Assembly: GCA_012842495.1 (NCBI GenBank)
Contig: DUSS01000004.1
Location: 210,508 to 274,507 of the forward strand
Length of the DNA stretch: 64,000 bases
From: Candidatus Fermentithermobacillaceae bacterium
GTDB lineage: Bacteria > Bacillota > Sulfobacillia > Fermentithermobacillales > DUSS01
Reading direction: 5' to 3'
The notes under the pieces are model-generated. The model was not told the origin of the DNA. It saw nothing but the letters and a program-made list of their open reading frames with translations, and did no database searches. Below are positions 43,689 to 52,158 of this stretch, one piece after another (the stretch's first letter is position 1; the number at the start of each line of letters is the position of its first letter). Position numbers and translations under genes: made by a program.

Positions 43689-44492
43689 CTACTTCTTCCC
43701 AAAGTACTTCTCGTATATCTCGTCGTACTTGCCGCTAGCCTTGATCTTCGCCAGTCCCTTGTTGACGAGCTCGTGAATGTCCTTATCCTCTTTCCGCATG
43801 GCGATGCCGTAATATTCGACGGTGAACGCGGGTTCCGGTATGACTACTTTCTCCTCGGGATGGTTCTTGAGGTACTCCTGAATCACGGGGAGGTCACATA
43901 TTATTGCGTCCACCGCACCGGTCTTGAGCTCGTTGAACAGGTCGGCGGCGGCGTCAAGGCGCTTGATCTGCATTTCGGGAAGCTTCTCTTCCGCGAACTT
44001 GGCATTGAGTTTTTGGGCGGCGAAGTCACCCGTTGTGTTGACCTGAACAGCTACCTTCTTTCCCGCGAGGTCGTTCAACTTTTTGATAGGCGAACCCTCT
44101 TTGACAGCCCACGCCTGACCCGACTCGAAGTACGGATCGGAGAACTTCACTTGTAAAGCTCGCTCGTCGGTGATGGTCATCCCCGATACGACCATGTCAG
44201 CTTCCTTTGTCAAGAGCGCCGCAATGAGGCTGTTCCAGTCGAGATGCCTGTACTCCACCTCGAAGCCGGCCGCTTCAGCTATAGCTTTGATCAGATCGAC
44301 GTCGAATCCCGCCGGCTGCTTCGTCTTTTCATCGATGTACTCGAAAGGCGCGAACGTGCATTCGCCGACTGCTATGAGCTTCCTCTTGGCCCCACCAGAA
44401 GGTGCGCCGGCCTCTTTTTGGGCGCAACCGGCAAGACCCATGGCGGTTACGAGCACAGCTATAGCCAGAACAGCGACGAAGATCTTTCGCAT
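43689..44492 (-). CDS. Amino-acid ABC transporter substrate-binding lipoprotein
   Basis: Extracellular binding protein, about 267 residues. The ATG at 44490-44492, ten bases after GGAGG, starts a lipoprotein signal (MRKIFVAVLAIAVLV, then LAGC with the lipid-bearing Cys). The family 3 solute-binding fold shows GECTFAPFEYIDEKT, GFDVDLIKAIAEAAG and the ligand Arg region MTITDERALQVKFSDPYFESGQ. The specificity is probably a polar amino acid; which one is not clear. A longer frame reaching 44570 lacks a signal sequence and is rejected. Confidence 0.93.
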   Translation of the reverse strand: MRKIFVAVLAIAVLVTAMGLAGCAQKEAGAPSGGAKRKLIAVGECTFAPFEYIDEKTKQPAGFDVDLIKAIAEAAGFEVEYRHLDWNSLIAALLTKEADMVVSGMTITDERALQVKFSDPYFESGQAWAVKEGSPIKKLNDLAGKKVAVQVNTTGDFAAQKLNAKFAEEKLPEMQIKRLDAAADLFNELKTGAVDAIICDLPVIQEYLKNHPEEKVVIPEPAFTVEYYGIAMRKEDKDIHELVNKGLAKIKASGKYDEIYEKYFGKK

Positions 44493-44600
44493 ACCGTAAC
44501 ATCCTCCTTCGCAAATGAGGGTTTGGTCATCCTCGGTTACTTCGCTATCGGGACGGAGCATTCCTTTCACCAGGGGGGAAATCGGTCGTACCTACTCCAT

Positions 44601-46259
44601 TCAAATCTGGCAGATATTCACCGTAACCAGGGGTCTGACGCCGGTCTCATGGTGAACGTACTTGGTGACTGTCTCTTCGAGATCGTGGCGGATGAACTCC
44701 AGATCCGACAGCACCTCTCTGGGCAGTGCCTGAAAGTACGATCGAGTACGCCTGGATATCTCCTGAAGGACGCCGTCCTGGGGAGTATTGTACATGAAGC
44801 CTCTGGACTCAACAGAAGGCTCCGATGCAAGCTCCCGCGCGCTCGGGGACAGAACCACCGATATGGTGATGATCCCGGCTTCCGCCAGCACCCTGCGTTC
44901 CTTCAGTACCTCTTCGCTTACGTGGGTCAGGCCTACGTTATCCAGCATGATCCCTCCGGTCGGCACTACGTCGACGATCTCTCCGCGATCCGGAGTCAGC
45001 CGGAAAACCGAACCGTTTTCGCCGATGAGCACTCTCGACGGGGCCACTCCTGTTTGTTGGGCCAGCTCCCCGTGGATGACCAGATGCCGGTATTCGCCGT
45101 GGATGGGAATGAAGAACCTGGGCTTCACAAGGTTAAGGATGAGTTTCAGTTCTTCCTGGCTGGAATGACCCGACACGTGAACACCCGACTCGGGCGTGTA
45201 TATAACCCTTGCACCCCGGCGGAACAGGTTATCCACGGTTTGCGAAACCATGGTTTCGTTTCCCGGCACGGGCGTCGCCGCCATAATCACCAGGTCTCCT
45301 TCGTCTATCTCGACGTGCCTGTGCTCCCCCAGGGACATTCTGTGCAGCGCCGAAAGGGGCTCCCCCTGGCTGCCGGTGCTTAAAATCACCATTTTCGACG
45401 GGGGATACTTGTCCAGGTCCTCGACATCGACGAGAGTCCCGATGGGCGCTTTGAGATACCCGAGGGCAAGCGCGACCTCGACCACATTCTCCATGCTGCG
45501 GCCCACTACCGCGACTTTCCTTCCGAAGTAGCTCGCGGTATCGATGACCTGCTGGATACGGGGGACGTTGGAAGCGAACGTCGTCACGATGATCCTGTTG
45601 CTGGCCGCAGAAAAGATTCGAAAAAGCGCCTCGCCGACATCCCGTTCGGAGGGGGTAAACCCCGGACGGTCGGCGTGAGTGCTGTCGGAAAGCAGCGCCA
45701 GAACACCCCTCTCGCCCACTTCCGCGAGCCGGTGATAATCGAAGACCTCTCCGTCTATAGGGGTTTGGTCGAGTTTGAAATCGCCGGTGTGAACGAGAAT
45801 CCCGGCATCGGTATAAATGATTAACCCGCAGGAGTCGGACACGGAGTGGGTGACCCGAAAGAACTCCACCCTGATTCCGCCGAAGCTTACGACGTCTCTG
45901 GGAGATACCGTGCGAAAGTCATAACCCCCGTCGGTAAGCACTTCATTGATCTTGCGCCTGGCGAGACCTAGCGTAAGCTTGGTTCCGTATACGGGGACGT
46001 TCACCTCTTTCAGAACCCACGGCAGCGCGCCTACGTGATCCTCGTGTCCGTGGGTGAGGACGATGCCCCTCAGCTTGCGCTTCTGCTTCTTGACATAGCC
46101 AATGTCGGGGATAACCAGGTCGACCCCGAGCATGTCCTCGTGGGGGAAAGCGAGACCACAGTCGATCAAAATGGCGTCCTCGTCGGATTCCAGCATCATA
46201 AGGTTCTTGCCGATTTCGCCGAGTCCACCTAAGGCAGTTAATCTGATTTCTCGTGACAT
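44601..46259 (-). CDS. rnj: Ribonuclease J
   Basis: Metallo-beta-lactamase/beta-CASP ribonuclease with endo- and 5'-3' exonuclease action, central to mRNA decay and rRNA maturation in Firmicutes. The zinc motif is LTHGHEDHVGALPW (His70 on), with DTDAG-like HTGDFKLDQTP, SDSTHAD and the beta-CASP HVSGHSSQEELK and IPIHGEYRHL. At 552 residues it has the normal length. The ATG at 46257-46259 follows AGGTG by nine bases; a GTG four codons upstream is the alternative. A good promoter lies 23 bases upstream. Confidence 0.96.
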   Translation of the reverse strand: MSREIRLTALGGLGEIGKNLMMLESDEDAILIDCGLAFPHEDMLGVDLVIPDIGYVKKQKRKLRGIVLTHGHEDHVGALPWVLKEVNVPVYGTKLTLGLARRKINEVLTDGGYDFRTVSPRDVVSFGGIRVEFFRVTHSVSDSCGLIIYTDAGILVHTGDFKLDQTPIDGEVFDYHRLAEVGERGVLALLSDSTHADRPGFTPSERDVGEALFRIFSAASNRIIVTTFASNVPRIQQVIDTASYFGRKVAVVGRSMENVVEVALALGYLKAPIGTLVDVEDLDKYPPSKMVILSTGSQGEPLSALHRMSLGEHRHVEIDEGDLVIMAATPVPGNETMVSQTVDNLFRRGARVIYTPESGVHVSGHSSQEELKLILNLVKPRFFIPIHGEYRHLVIHGELAQQTGVAPSRVLIGENGSVFRLTPDRGEIVDVVPTGGIMLDNVGLTHVSEEVLKERRVLAEAGIITISVVLSPSARELASEPSVESRGFMYNTPQDGVLQEISRRTRSYFQALPREVLSDLEFIRHDLEETVTKYVHHETGVRPLVTVNICQI

Positions 46260-46281
46260 CAGTTCTCTCACCTAGTTCACT

Positions 46282-46311
46282 AGTATAACCGCACCTGGAG
46301 GCAGATGCCAA
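46282..46311 (-). promoter_or_regulatory. Promoter of the RNase J gene
   Basis: Minus-strand TTGGCA (46306-46311), 18-base spacer, TATACT (46282-46287); each hexamer matches consensus at five of six positions. The leader would be about 16 bases, so little 5' control is possible. Confidence 0.65.
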
Positions 46312-46394
46312 CGCAAATCCTCCGGAGTCGAACTTCACCTCCGCCGGACGAAAACTCGACACCCCCGGGAAGTTCCCGAGATGCGTTATCCGGC

Positions 46395-46427
46395 AGAAAT
46401 AAAAGGGGAACCGGACAGGTTCCCCTT
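46395..46427 (-). terminator. Terminator of the YflT-like gene
   Basis: AAGGGGAACC/GGTTCCCCTT (46403-46412, 46418-46427) makes a 10-pair stem with a five-base loop, followed on the minus strand by TTTTATTTC. It lies 107 bases after the stop at 46534 and upstream of the RNase J promoter. The rest of the 46272-46533 gap shows no gene. Confidence 0.85.
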
Positions 46428-46533
46428 GGTGACTTGGCTGACGCCGCCTTGCGTTTGGACGAGTTACCCGGTCACCGGGGTGGTGACCAACGAGCGTTTG
46501 CATCAACTTTGACGTGATAACCGGGCGGACCTC

Positions 46534-47061
46534 TTAGTGGGTCTCCACCTCGGTGGCGCCATGCCTTCTCATGACATCGGCGGCTTCGGACACTTTGTCG
46601 TCATCCGTCCTCACCAGCGCTACTATCTTTCCTTCTTTAACCCTCTCTTCGTACCTCCGGCCGACGTTCTCCGGGATTCCCCAGTCGATGAGCCCTCCTG
46701 CGATACCCCCGGTGACAGCACCTGTAAGGGCTGCCGCGACGGGGCCGGCAGCCAGGATGGGACCTATTCCCGGAATGGCGAGAGCACCGGCGCTGGCCAG
46801 AAGACCGGCTAGACCGCCAACGGCACCTCCGGTGTAAACCCCGGTGGACAGATCCTGGCCGGCTCCCATGGTCATTCCGCGGTCGCCGCGGTCACCCTGC
46901 CCGCGGTCCTCGCCACCTCTGCCTCCACCGGCCTCTTGCCGGACGTTCTCCCGGGCTAGGATGGAGATCTCATCCTTCCTGAATCCCTTACGCTGCAGAT
47001 CGTCTACGGCCTTTTCGGCCTTGCTCGTGTCGCCGAATACTCCTATTACCGTCTTTGCCAC
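46534..47061 (-). CDS. YflT-like general stress protein with glycine-rich hydrophobic core
   Basis: About 175 residues. The N-terminus (AKTVIGVFGDTSKAEKAVDDLQRKGFRKDEISILAR) is a YflT/DUF1269-type domain found in heat- and stress-induced proteins. A Gly/Arg/Asp-rich linker follows, then a long Gly/Ala/Leu hydrophobic stretch (about residues 80-125) that could insert in a membrane as a glycine-zipper, and a C-terminal ferredoxin-like strand (GKIVALVRTDDDKVSEAADVMRRHGA). The GTG at 47059-47061 is eight bases behind GAGGAGG. Exact function unknown. Confidence 0.8.
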   Translation of the reverse strand: MAKTVIGVFGDTSKAEKAVDDLQRKGFRKDEISILARENVRQEAGGGRGGEDRGQGDRGDRGMTMGAGQDLSTGVYTGGAVGGLAGLLASAGALAIPGIGPILAAGPVAAALTGAVTGGIAGGLIDWGIPENVGRRYEERVKEGKIVALVRTDDDKVSEAADVMRRHGATEVETH

Positions 47062-47242
47062 GACGTTCACCTCCTCGCACTATCTTTCCCAGCATGGAAG
47101 AGAAGCATTACGTATCAGGCCGCGCACTTCAAACGGCTTGCGCGAGGCCAGCGAAACGCTCTGTGACTTGTCTAGCAGCGACCGGGACGAGTTCATAAGA
47201 ACTACGCAGCGAAAATACGCTTTATATCGAGGTGAACCCGAA

Positions 47243-47566
47243 TTGTGGTCCGCCCTGGTGTGCGTCACGTCGGGCCTTTTCCTAGTAGCGATATCGATTG
47301 TGGCAAGGGCGAGGAGGATATCGGCCAGCTGGCGGATGAGAACCAGGGAGACGGTAGAGCCTCCGTCACCCCTGGGCGAAGCTTTAAAGGAGTTCGTGGC
47401 GATCGCAGGCGGAACTTATCTGGGCTTGTCTGCCCTCGCCGAGTTTTTGAAACTTCAGATCCCCGAACACGCGGTTCTATGGGGTGTAGCTTTCGACCCT
47501 CTGGCGCTAATCGCGGTCCTGCTGGCACTTCTCACTCCCATTTTGCCGCTGCCGCCTGCCAGGTAA
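47243..47566 (+). CDS. Small membrane protein, unknown function
   Basis: A 107-residue frame starting at TTG 47243, eight bases behind GAGGTG. It has three hydrophobic segments: ALVCVTSGLFLVAISIVA, FVAIAGGTYLGLSALAEFL and FDPLALIAVLLALLTPILPL, with a basic loop after the first. The family is not recognised. It diverges from the stress-protein gene and reads towards the Spo0E-like gene. The hydrophobic pattern and ribosome site make it more likely real than the many shadow frames nearby. Confidence 0.55.
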   Translation: MWSALVCVTSGLFLVAISIVARARRISASWRMRTRETVEPPSPLGEALKEFVAIAGGTYLGLSALAEFLKLQIPEHAVLWGVAFDPLALIAVLLALLTPILPLPPAR

Positions 47567-47630
47567 GAGCGGAAATTGGCAGTCAGGGAGGAGCGTACCA
47601 CCCGAGATCTTGGAGAAGTAGCATGGGTTG

Positions 47631-47661
47631 GAAAAAAAGAAGCAGGTTAACACCACCTGCT
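47631..47661 (-). terminator. Terminator of the Spo0E-like gene
   Basis: On the minus strand AGCAGGT/ACCTGCT (47655-47661 and 47641-47647) with a seven-base loop is followed by TCTTTTTTTCC. It lies 29 bases beyond the stop at 47690. Read on the plus strand it could also help stop transcripts from the small membrane protein gene. Confidence 0.8.
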
Positions 47662-47689
47662 CCAGAGAGGTTTCTGCGATCCTGCGGGG

Positions 47690-47926
47690 TCACTTTCTCT
47701 TTTTGTTGGCCCGAAGATTCAAGTATTCAAGAAAAACCCGATCGAAGAGTTCGCTGGTTTCGCTTGCTTCTTGAATCTTTTCGGGATCGTACTGCAAGCC
47801 TGCTTCTATGTTGAGCCTCTGCCTCAGCTCTTCCAGATCCCGCAGGATCTGCTCTTCGCTACGGGTTACTTCCAACGCCTCCCCGCTTTGTTGCCCGGAC
47901 GTCACAACCGGGTGAACATTCGGCAT
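47690..47926 (-). CDS. Spo0E-like aspartyl-phosphate phosphatase
   Basis: Short protein whose second half matches the two-helix Spo0E pattern: ILRDLEELRQRLNIEAG, a loop, then KIQEASETSELFDRVFLEYLN (in part), with the SxxLD-like core altered to SELFD. Spo0E proteins dephosphorylate Spo0A~P and delay sporulation. The start is uncertain: with the promoter at 47955-47983, transcription would begin near 47948, making the ATG at 47926 the first usable one. No strong ribosome site is visible. Upstream in-frame ATGs overlap the -10 element. Confidence 0.6.
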   Translation of the reverse strand: MPNVHPVVTSGQQSGEALEVTRSEEQILRDLEELRQRLNIEAGLQYDPEKIQEASETSELFDRVFLEYLNLRANKKRK

Positions 47927-47954
47927 AAACGGCGCCAGACATCCGGTTTTCGTC

Positions 47955-47983
47955 ATTATACGACGAGATTCCCGAAGCTTGAA
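47955..47983 (-). promoter_or_regulatory. Promoter of the Spo0E-like gene
   Basis: Minus-strand TATAAT (47955-47960), a perfect -10, with TTCAAG (47978-47983) 17 bases upstream as a weaker -35. Confidence 0.55.
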
Positions 47984-48061
47984 GATACCTTCTGGCGAGA
48001 TGCCCCGCAAACCCCCGGCTGGCACTGGAAAAGCACGTCAACCGGGTTCTTATGTGTCCAA

Positions 48062-48070
48062 TGTTATAAT
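48062..48070 (+). promoter_or_regulatory. Extended -10 promoter of the antiporter operon
   Basis: TGTTATAAT is a perfect extended -10 (TGnTATAAT). No good -35 is present, as expected for this class. The start of transcription would be near 48077, and CGGAGG (48087-48092) and ATG 48099 follow. Confidence 0.6.
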
Positions 48071-48098
48071 CGTATCAAAAGTCAACCGGAGGTATACG

Positions 48099-49553
48099 AT
48101 GGACAGAACATTTCTACCGGCGGTCTTTGCTTGCGCAGCTTCGTTCTTTCCCGTCATCGCCGTCGTCTTTTTCCGTAAGCTTGACCCTCATCGCAGGGCA
48201 CGCGCCGCGGTGGCCGTTGCCGCCGTAACCCTCACCTTCGTCGCAACCGGCGGGATTCTGGCCTGGGGGCGCGTCTCCATCCTCAGCCTCCCGATGGAAA
48301 TGCCGCCTCTAGGGATGTCCTTCGTGGTGGATCCGCTGGGCCTGTATTTCGGCCTCATCGTCGCCGCAGTATGGCTTTTAGTATCCATTTACTCTCTAGG
48401 CTACTTCGACCACGACGAGCAGGCGGGTCGCTTCCTTTCCGCATCCATGCTCTCGTTCGCCGGCACCCTGGGCGTGGCTTTCGCGGGTGACATGTTCACC
48501 CTGTTTCTGTTCTTCGAACTCATGTCTCTCGCTGCTTACGTACTGATCGTTCACGACCAGACTCAGGAAGCCGTAGCTGCAGGTTTTAAGTACCTGCTCA
48601 TGACCATCGGCGGGAGCCTGGGCATCTTTTTCGGGCTTATAGCGACGTTTCACGCCTCCGGAACTCTAAGCTTTTACCCTGGACACTTCGGCGCATCCGC
48701 GGGCGGTCTGGTAGCTTTTGTCGGGTACCTCATCGGATTCGGCATAAAGGCCGGCCTGTTTCCGCTTCATATATGGCTTCCCGACGCGCACCCGGTAGCT
48801 CCGTCTCCCGCCAGCGCCCTTCTTTCCGGGCTCATGATAAAGACGGGCGCGTTCGGTCTGATTCGCGTGTTCTGGCACTTTTACGGAAGGGATTATTTCG
48901 CCTCAACCGGGTGGGCCGGTGTGCTTCTGGCGTTATCGGCTATAACGATCTTTCTCGGCTCAGCTGTGGCCATTTTACAGGAAGATATCAAGCGACGGTT
49001 GGCGTACTCCAGCGTGGCCCAGATAGGTTACGTGCTGCTCGGGGTCGCGCTTCTCAACGAACGGGCGCTCACCGGAGCGCTGTTCCACATCTTTGGACAC
49101 GCTCTCATGAAGTCCGCCCTCTTCATGTCGGCTGGGACGGTGATTCACGAGACCGGCAAGAGAAAGGTCGCGGATTACTCGGGGATGGGGAAGATAATGC
49201 CCCGGACGATGGCGAGCTTCTCGGTGGCGGCTCTCTCCATGGTCGGCATACCACCTCTGGTAGGTTTCATATCCAAGTGGCACCTGGCATGGGGCGCGCT
49301 GGACGCCTCCATGCCGTGGGCGGTCGTGCTTCTGCTAATATCCAGTTTCATGAACGGCATCTACTATCTGCCCATCGTCATTTCCGCGTTTCTCGGCCAG
49401 GCCCCCGGTGATCTCGCGCCGGTTAAGGAAAAGCCTTCTCTTTGGGTTCCGGTTGCGGTTTGCGCCATCGGCATTTTCGCGGTGGGGCTCGTGTTCCAGA
49501 ACGCACCTTTAGCTTTAGCTCGGGTTGCAGCCCACGCACTGACCGGGGACTAG
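48099..49553 (+). CDS. Proton-antiporter-like subunit (NuoL/MrpD family), first
   Basis: Integral membrane protein of 484 residues with about 14 helices, homologous to the ion-pumping subunits of complex I, group 4 hydrogenases and Mrp antiporters. Hallmarks: the TM5 glutamate in LFLFFELMSLAAYVL, the Lys-bearing GFGIKAGLFPLHIWLPDAHPVAPSPASALLSG (in part) and EDIKRRLAYSSVAQIGYVLLG. The ATG has CGGAGG six bases upstream; an in-frame extension to 47979 precedes the promoter and is rejected. It is followed six bases later by a second antiporter-like gene. No other complex I or Mrp subunit is nearby. Confidence 0.9.
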   Translation: MDRTFLPAVFACAASFFPVIAVVFFRKLDPHRRARAAVAVAAVTLTFVATGGILAWGRVSILSLPMEMPPLGMSFVVDPLGLYFGLIVAAVWLLVSIYSLGYFDHDEQAGRFLSASMLSFAGTLGVAFAGDMFTLFLFFELMSLAAYVLIVHDQTQEAVAAGFKYLLMTIGGSLGIFFGLIATFHASGTLSFYPGHFGASAGGLVAFVGYLIGFGIKAGLFPLHIWLPDAHPVAPSPASALLSGLMIKTGAFGLIRVFWHFYGRDYFASTGWAGVLLALSAITIFLGSAVAILQEDIKRRLAYSSVAQIGYVLLGVALLNERALTGALFHIFGHALMKSALFMSAGTVIHETGKRKVADYSGMGKIMPRTMASFSVAALSMVGIPPLVGFISKWHLAWGALDASMPWAVVLLLISSFMNGIYYLPIVISAFLGQAPGDLAPVKEKPSLWVPVAVCAIGIFAVGLVFQNAPLALARVAAHALTGD

Positions 49554-49559
49554 CTGAAC

Positions 49560-51941
49560 GTGAACCGGTCACATCCAGAGGGCATCGAATCGCAGCTGAT
49601 GGAGAATGGAGCGAAGCTGAAAATGGCCAGGTCACGGCTGGTTTGGGGGCGCTACCTCACGAACGTCCTCCCGCGAGCATCTCTGGCGCTCTACGGGATC
49701 GGGGCTCTGGTATCTCTTCACCTCATGCTCAAGCACTACGAGGTCACTCTCGTCGTACCCGGGGTTTTGCAGTACGGCCTGTCTTTCAAGCTTAATTCCC
49801 TATCCTGCCTCTTCATCCTGGTCGCGTCCGCGGCCTGGTTTCTCGCTGGGTTGTTTTCCCTGCCCTACCTCGAATGGTCTCATACTACCGGTCCCGGGAC
49901 GCACCGCGACTCCGTCACTACATCAAGCGCTCCTCCCCATCCCTCAAGTCCCGCCTTCTTCTATGTGGCGTTCCTCTTGAGCTTTCTCTTCACCGCCGGA
50001 GTATTTGCGTCCGGCGATTATCTTACACTCTTCCTTTTCTTTGAACTTCTGACCCTGTCCTCGTACCTCCTCGTCCGGTATGAGGGGACTCCCGAAGCCG
50101 AAAAGGCCGGGACACTTTACCTTTACATGAGTCTCGCAGGCGGGCTTTTGGTTCTTGGCGGAATCCTCCTGGTTTCATGGCACAGCGGGAGCTTCGCGTT
50201 TTCGGGCCTGCGCTCCCTGCCGGATGGAGCCAAACTTACCGCGCTGGTCCTTTTGTCGTCCGGCTTCGGCGTAAAAGCCGGACTCCCCGGGCTCAACGTC
50301 TGGCTTCCCGAAGCTCATCCGGTTGCGCCGTCACCCGCCTCCGCCGTGCTGTCGGGCGTCATGATCAAGGTGGGAGCATATGGCATCATTCTTACCTTTT
50401 CGGCCATGGGTGAGTTTCCGTGGCGGCGGGAAGCTTCTCTTGCCCTCGCCTTCCTGGGAGTGTGCGACATCTGGTGGGGCGGATTACGCGCTCTAAGGGA
50501 AGACAACCTCAAGCGAATCCTGGCCTTTTCCAGTGTAAGTCAGATGGGATATATCCTCGTCGCCATAGGAGCTGCCGGGGGCTTCAGCCATTCAGCTAAC
50601 GCGGGGATGGTGAGCGCCATGTCCGGCGCCCTTTACCACATCATCGGCCATTCCCTTTTCAAAGCTTGCCTATTCCTCGTGGCCGGAGCAGCTCTTCTTT
50701 CCAGAGGCAGCATATCGTTGAAGGATCTGTCGGGCGTAGCCCGCTCGTCCCCCTGGGTCTCTCTGGGCACGATAACCGCCGCGCTCGCCATCACGGGATT
50801 CCCGGGGCTTGCCGGATTTGCATCGAAGACCCTCATTCACGAAGCCCTCCTGGAGGCGGTACACAAGTCACCGGCTGGGCTCGGCGCGGCCGTCCTTCTC
50901 GAAAAGGGGTTCCTGTGGGGCTCGTACCTGACCGCCCTTTATTTCGGCAGAGTCTTGATTCACCTTTACGGGTTTAACGAGGAATCCAGTAATCCAGCGA
51001 AGTCGGGCCGGCACCCGGCGCCGGTTGTGTTCGCGGTGGTCTTCAGCGCGTACTTCCTCCTTCTCTTGCTCACTGGGGTAAGTCCCGGGCGCGTCCTGGA
51101 TCTTGTGGTGGCCCCGGCCGCCGGTACCATGGGAGCATCCTCTCACGAAGAGATTCCCGTGCACTTTTTCAGCCCTGAAACCATGGCCCCCGTGGCCACC
51201 GGGTATGTTATAGCCTGCGGTGTTCTTCTTGCGAGCAGGTGGGTGAGAGACGTCTCCGGGCGCGCTAAGACCGGAACCCTGTTGGAGTTTTACCGCAGCG
51301 TACTCCCGCGCGTAGGAGCCAGGCTGGTTTACTGGTTCCTCCGACTCAACGTACTTGCCACGCACATGTACTGCTTCTTCACCACGGCGGCGTGGCAAAT
51401 CGTGCGGTGCTTCGGCGGGCTGGAGAAGTTCACTCAAACCGCCTGGGCCGGGTCCAGTCATGCCACTGTTGTCTTCGTTCATCTGGCCTATCAGGGGGAT
51501 TCCCTCGACGCTCGCACCTTTAGCCATCTCAAGCAGGCGTTTTTCCAGGCAAGTTTCGCCGTGGGTCAACTCGATGCGGGCGAAGAGCGTCTTGTATCTT
51601 CCGCGGAAAGGGTATCCGGAAGATTCATCAACTGGGTCGCCCGAAAAGAGACATCCCTCGAAGAGTCGGTGGAACGCGGAGCCCGCAGCGCGAGATATAT
51701 TCCGCTGGCAGCGGAGAGAATCGATGACGCCCTGAGTTCCGAAGCTCAAATCACCGCCCGCGGCGCCGGAAGTTTCGTCGAGTCCGCGTCCAGGCTAGTC
51801 GAGGCAGCGCGACCCCAGGCCGTTCAGGACTGGCTTGACCAGACAACCACGCGGACGGTAGTTCGCGCCTCCCGGATACTGGTATGGCTTACCCTGGGAA
51901 TAGTCGCCTTCACTGCAGGAGCGCTCCTCGTGTTCAGATAA
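49560..51941 (+). CDS. Proton-antiporter-like subunit (NuoL/MrpD family), second, with C-terminal extension
   Basis: A 793-residue relative of the preceding gene. The first 550 residues carry the antiporter fold: LTLFLFFELLTLSSYLLV with the TM5 Glu, GFGVKAGLPGLNVWLPEAHPVAPSPASAVLSGVMIK (in part) and REDNLKRILAFSSVSQMGYIL. After about residue 575 comes a region unlike NuoL or MrpD: one or two helices, a long amphipathic helical stretch rich in Glu, Arg, Ala and Ser (about 640-765), and a final membrane helix (ILVWLTLGIVAFTAGALLVF). The start is the GTG at 49560; an ATG at codon 14 or 22 is possible. Ion specificity is unknown. Confidence 0.85.
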   Translation: MNRSHPEGIESQLMENGAKLKMARSRLVWGRYLTNVLPRASLALYGIGALVSLHLMLKHYEVTLVVPGVLQYGLSFKLNSLSCLFILVASAAWFLAGLFSLPYLEWSHTTGPGTHRDSVTTSSAPPHPSSPAFFYVAFLLSFLFTAGVFASGDYLTLFLFFELLTLSSYLLVRYEGTPEAEKAGTLYLYMSLAGGLLVLGGILLVSWHSGSFAFSGLRSLPDGAKLTALVLLSSGFGVKAGLPGLNVWLPEAHPVAPSPASAVLSGVMIKVGAYGIILTFSAMGEFPWRREASLALAFLGVCDIWWGGLRALREDNLKRILAFSSVSQMGYILVAIGAAGGFSHSANAGMVSAMSGALYHIIGHSLFKACLFLVAGAALLSRGSISLKDLSGVARSSPWVSLGTITAALAITGFPGLAGFASKTLIHEALLEAVHKSPAGLGAAVLLEKGFLWGSYLTALYFGRVLIHLYGFNEESSNPAKSGRHPAPVVFAVVFSAYFLLLLLTGVSPGRVLDLVVAPAAGTMGASSHEEIPVHFFSPETMAPVATGYVIACGVLLASRWVRDVSGRAKTGTLLEFYRSVLPRVGARLVYWFLRLNVLATHMYCFFTTAAWQIVRCFGGLEKFTQTAWAGSSHATVVFVHLAYQGDSLDARTFSHLKQAFFQASFAVGQLDAGEERLVSSAERVSGRFINWVARKETSLEESVERGARSARYIPLAAERIDDALSSEAQITARGAGSFVESASRLVEAARPQAVQDWLDQTTTRTVVRASRILVWLTLGIVAFTAGALLVFR

Positions 51942-51969
51942 GGTCTGCGCGTTCGCATGTCCCTTTTTC

Positions 51970-52137
51970 TGGCGGAATTCGCTACGCTCGCAGGACGCCT
52001 TACAGTTAGCTGCGGCACTGGTGTGGGCAGGTGCCATACCACAGGGAGCAGAGTTCGTGACTTTTGACGACCGGCTTGCCAGGGCCGCTCGGCTTGAGGT
52101 TTTCACCGTCAGAAGCCGGCACGGCTGGTCGAATTAG
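51970..52137 (+). pseudogene. C-terminal relic of a VapC-type PIN toxin
   Basis: An open stretch without a proper start reads LRSQDALQLAAALVWAGA, then EFVTFDDRLARAARLEVFTV, ending at TAG 52135-52137. This is the standard last third of a PIN-domain toxin, with the third and fourth acidic residues (DALQLAAA and TFDDRLA). The first two thirds are missing; the homology ends where the antiporter gene stops. It is a different fragment from the N-terminal stub at 18741-18833. Confidence 0.7.
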
Positions 52138-52158
52138 ACGAGATGGGTAAAACACCAC

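Noticed and set aside
43689..44570. Longer start of the substrate-binding protein at 44570
   Set aside because: It would place 26 charged residues ahead of a perfect lipoprotein signal and bury the GGAGG site inside the gene.
47979..48098. N-terminal extension of the first antiporter subunit
   Set aside because: The extension precedes the extended -10 promoter and the CGGAGG ribosome site, and has no membrane-protein character.
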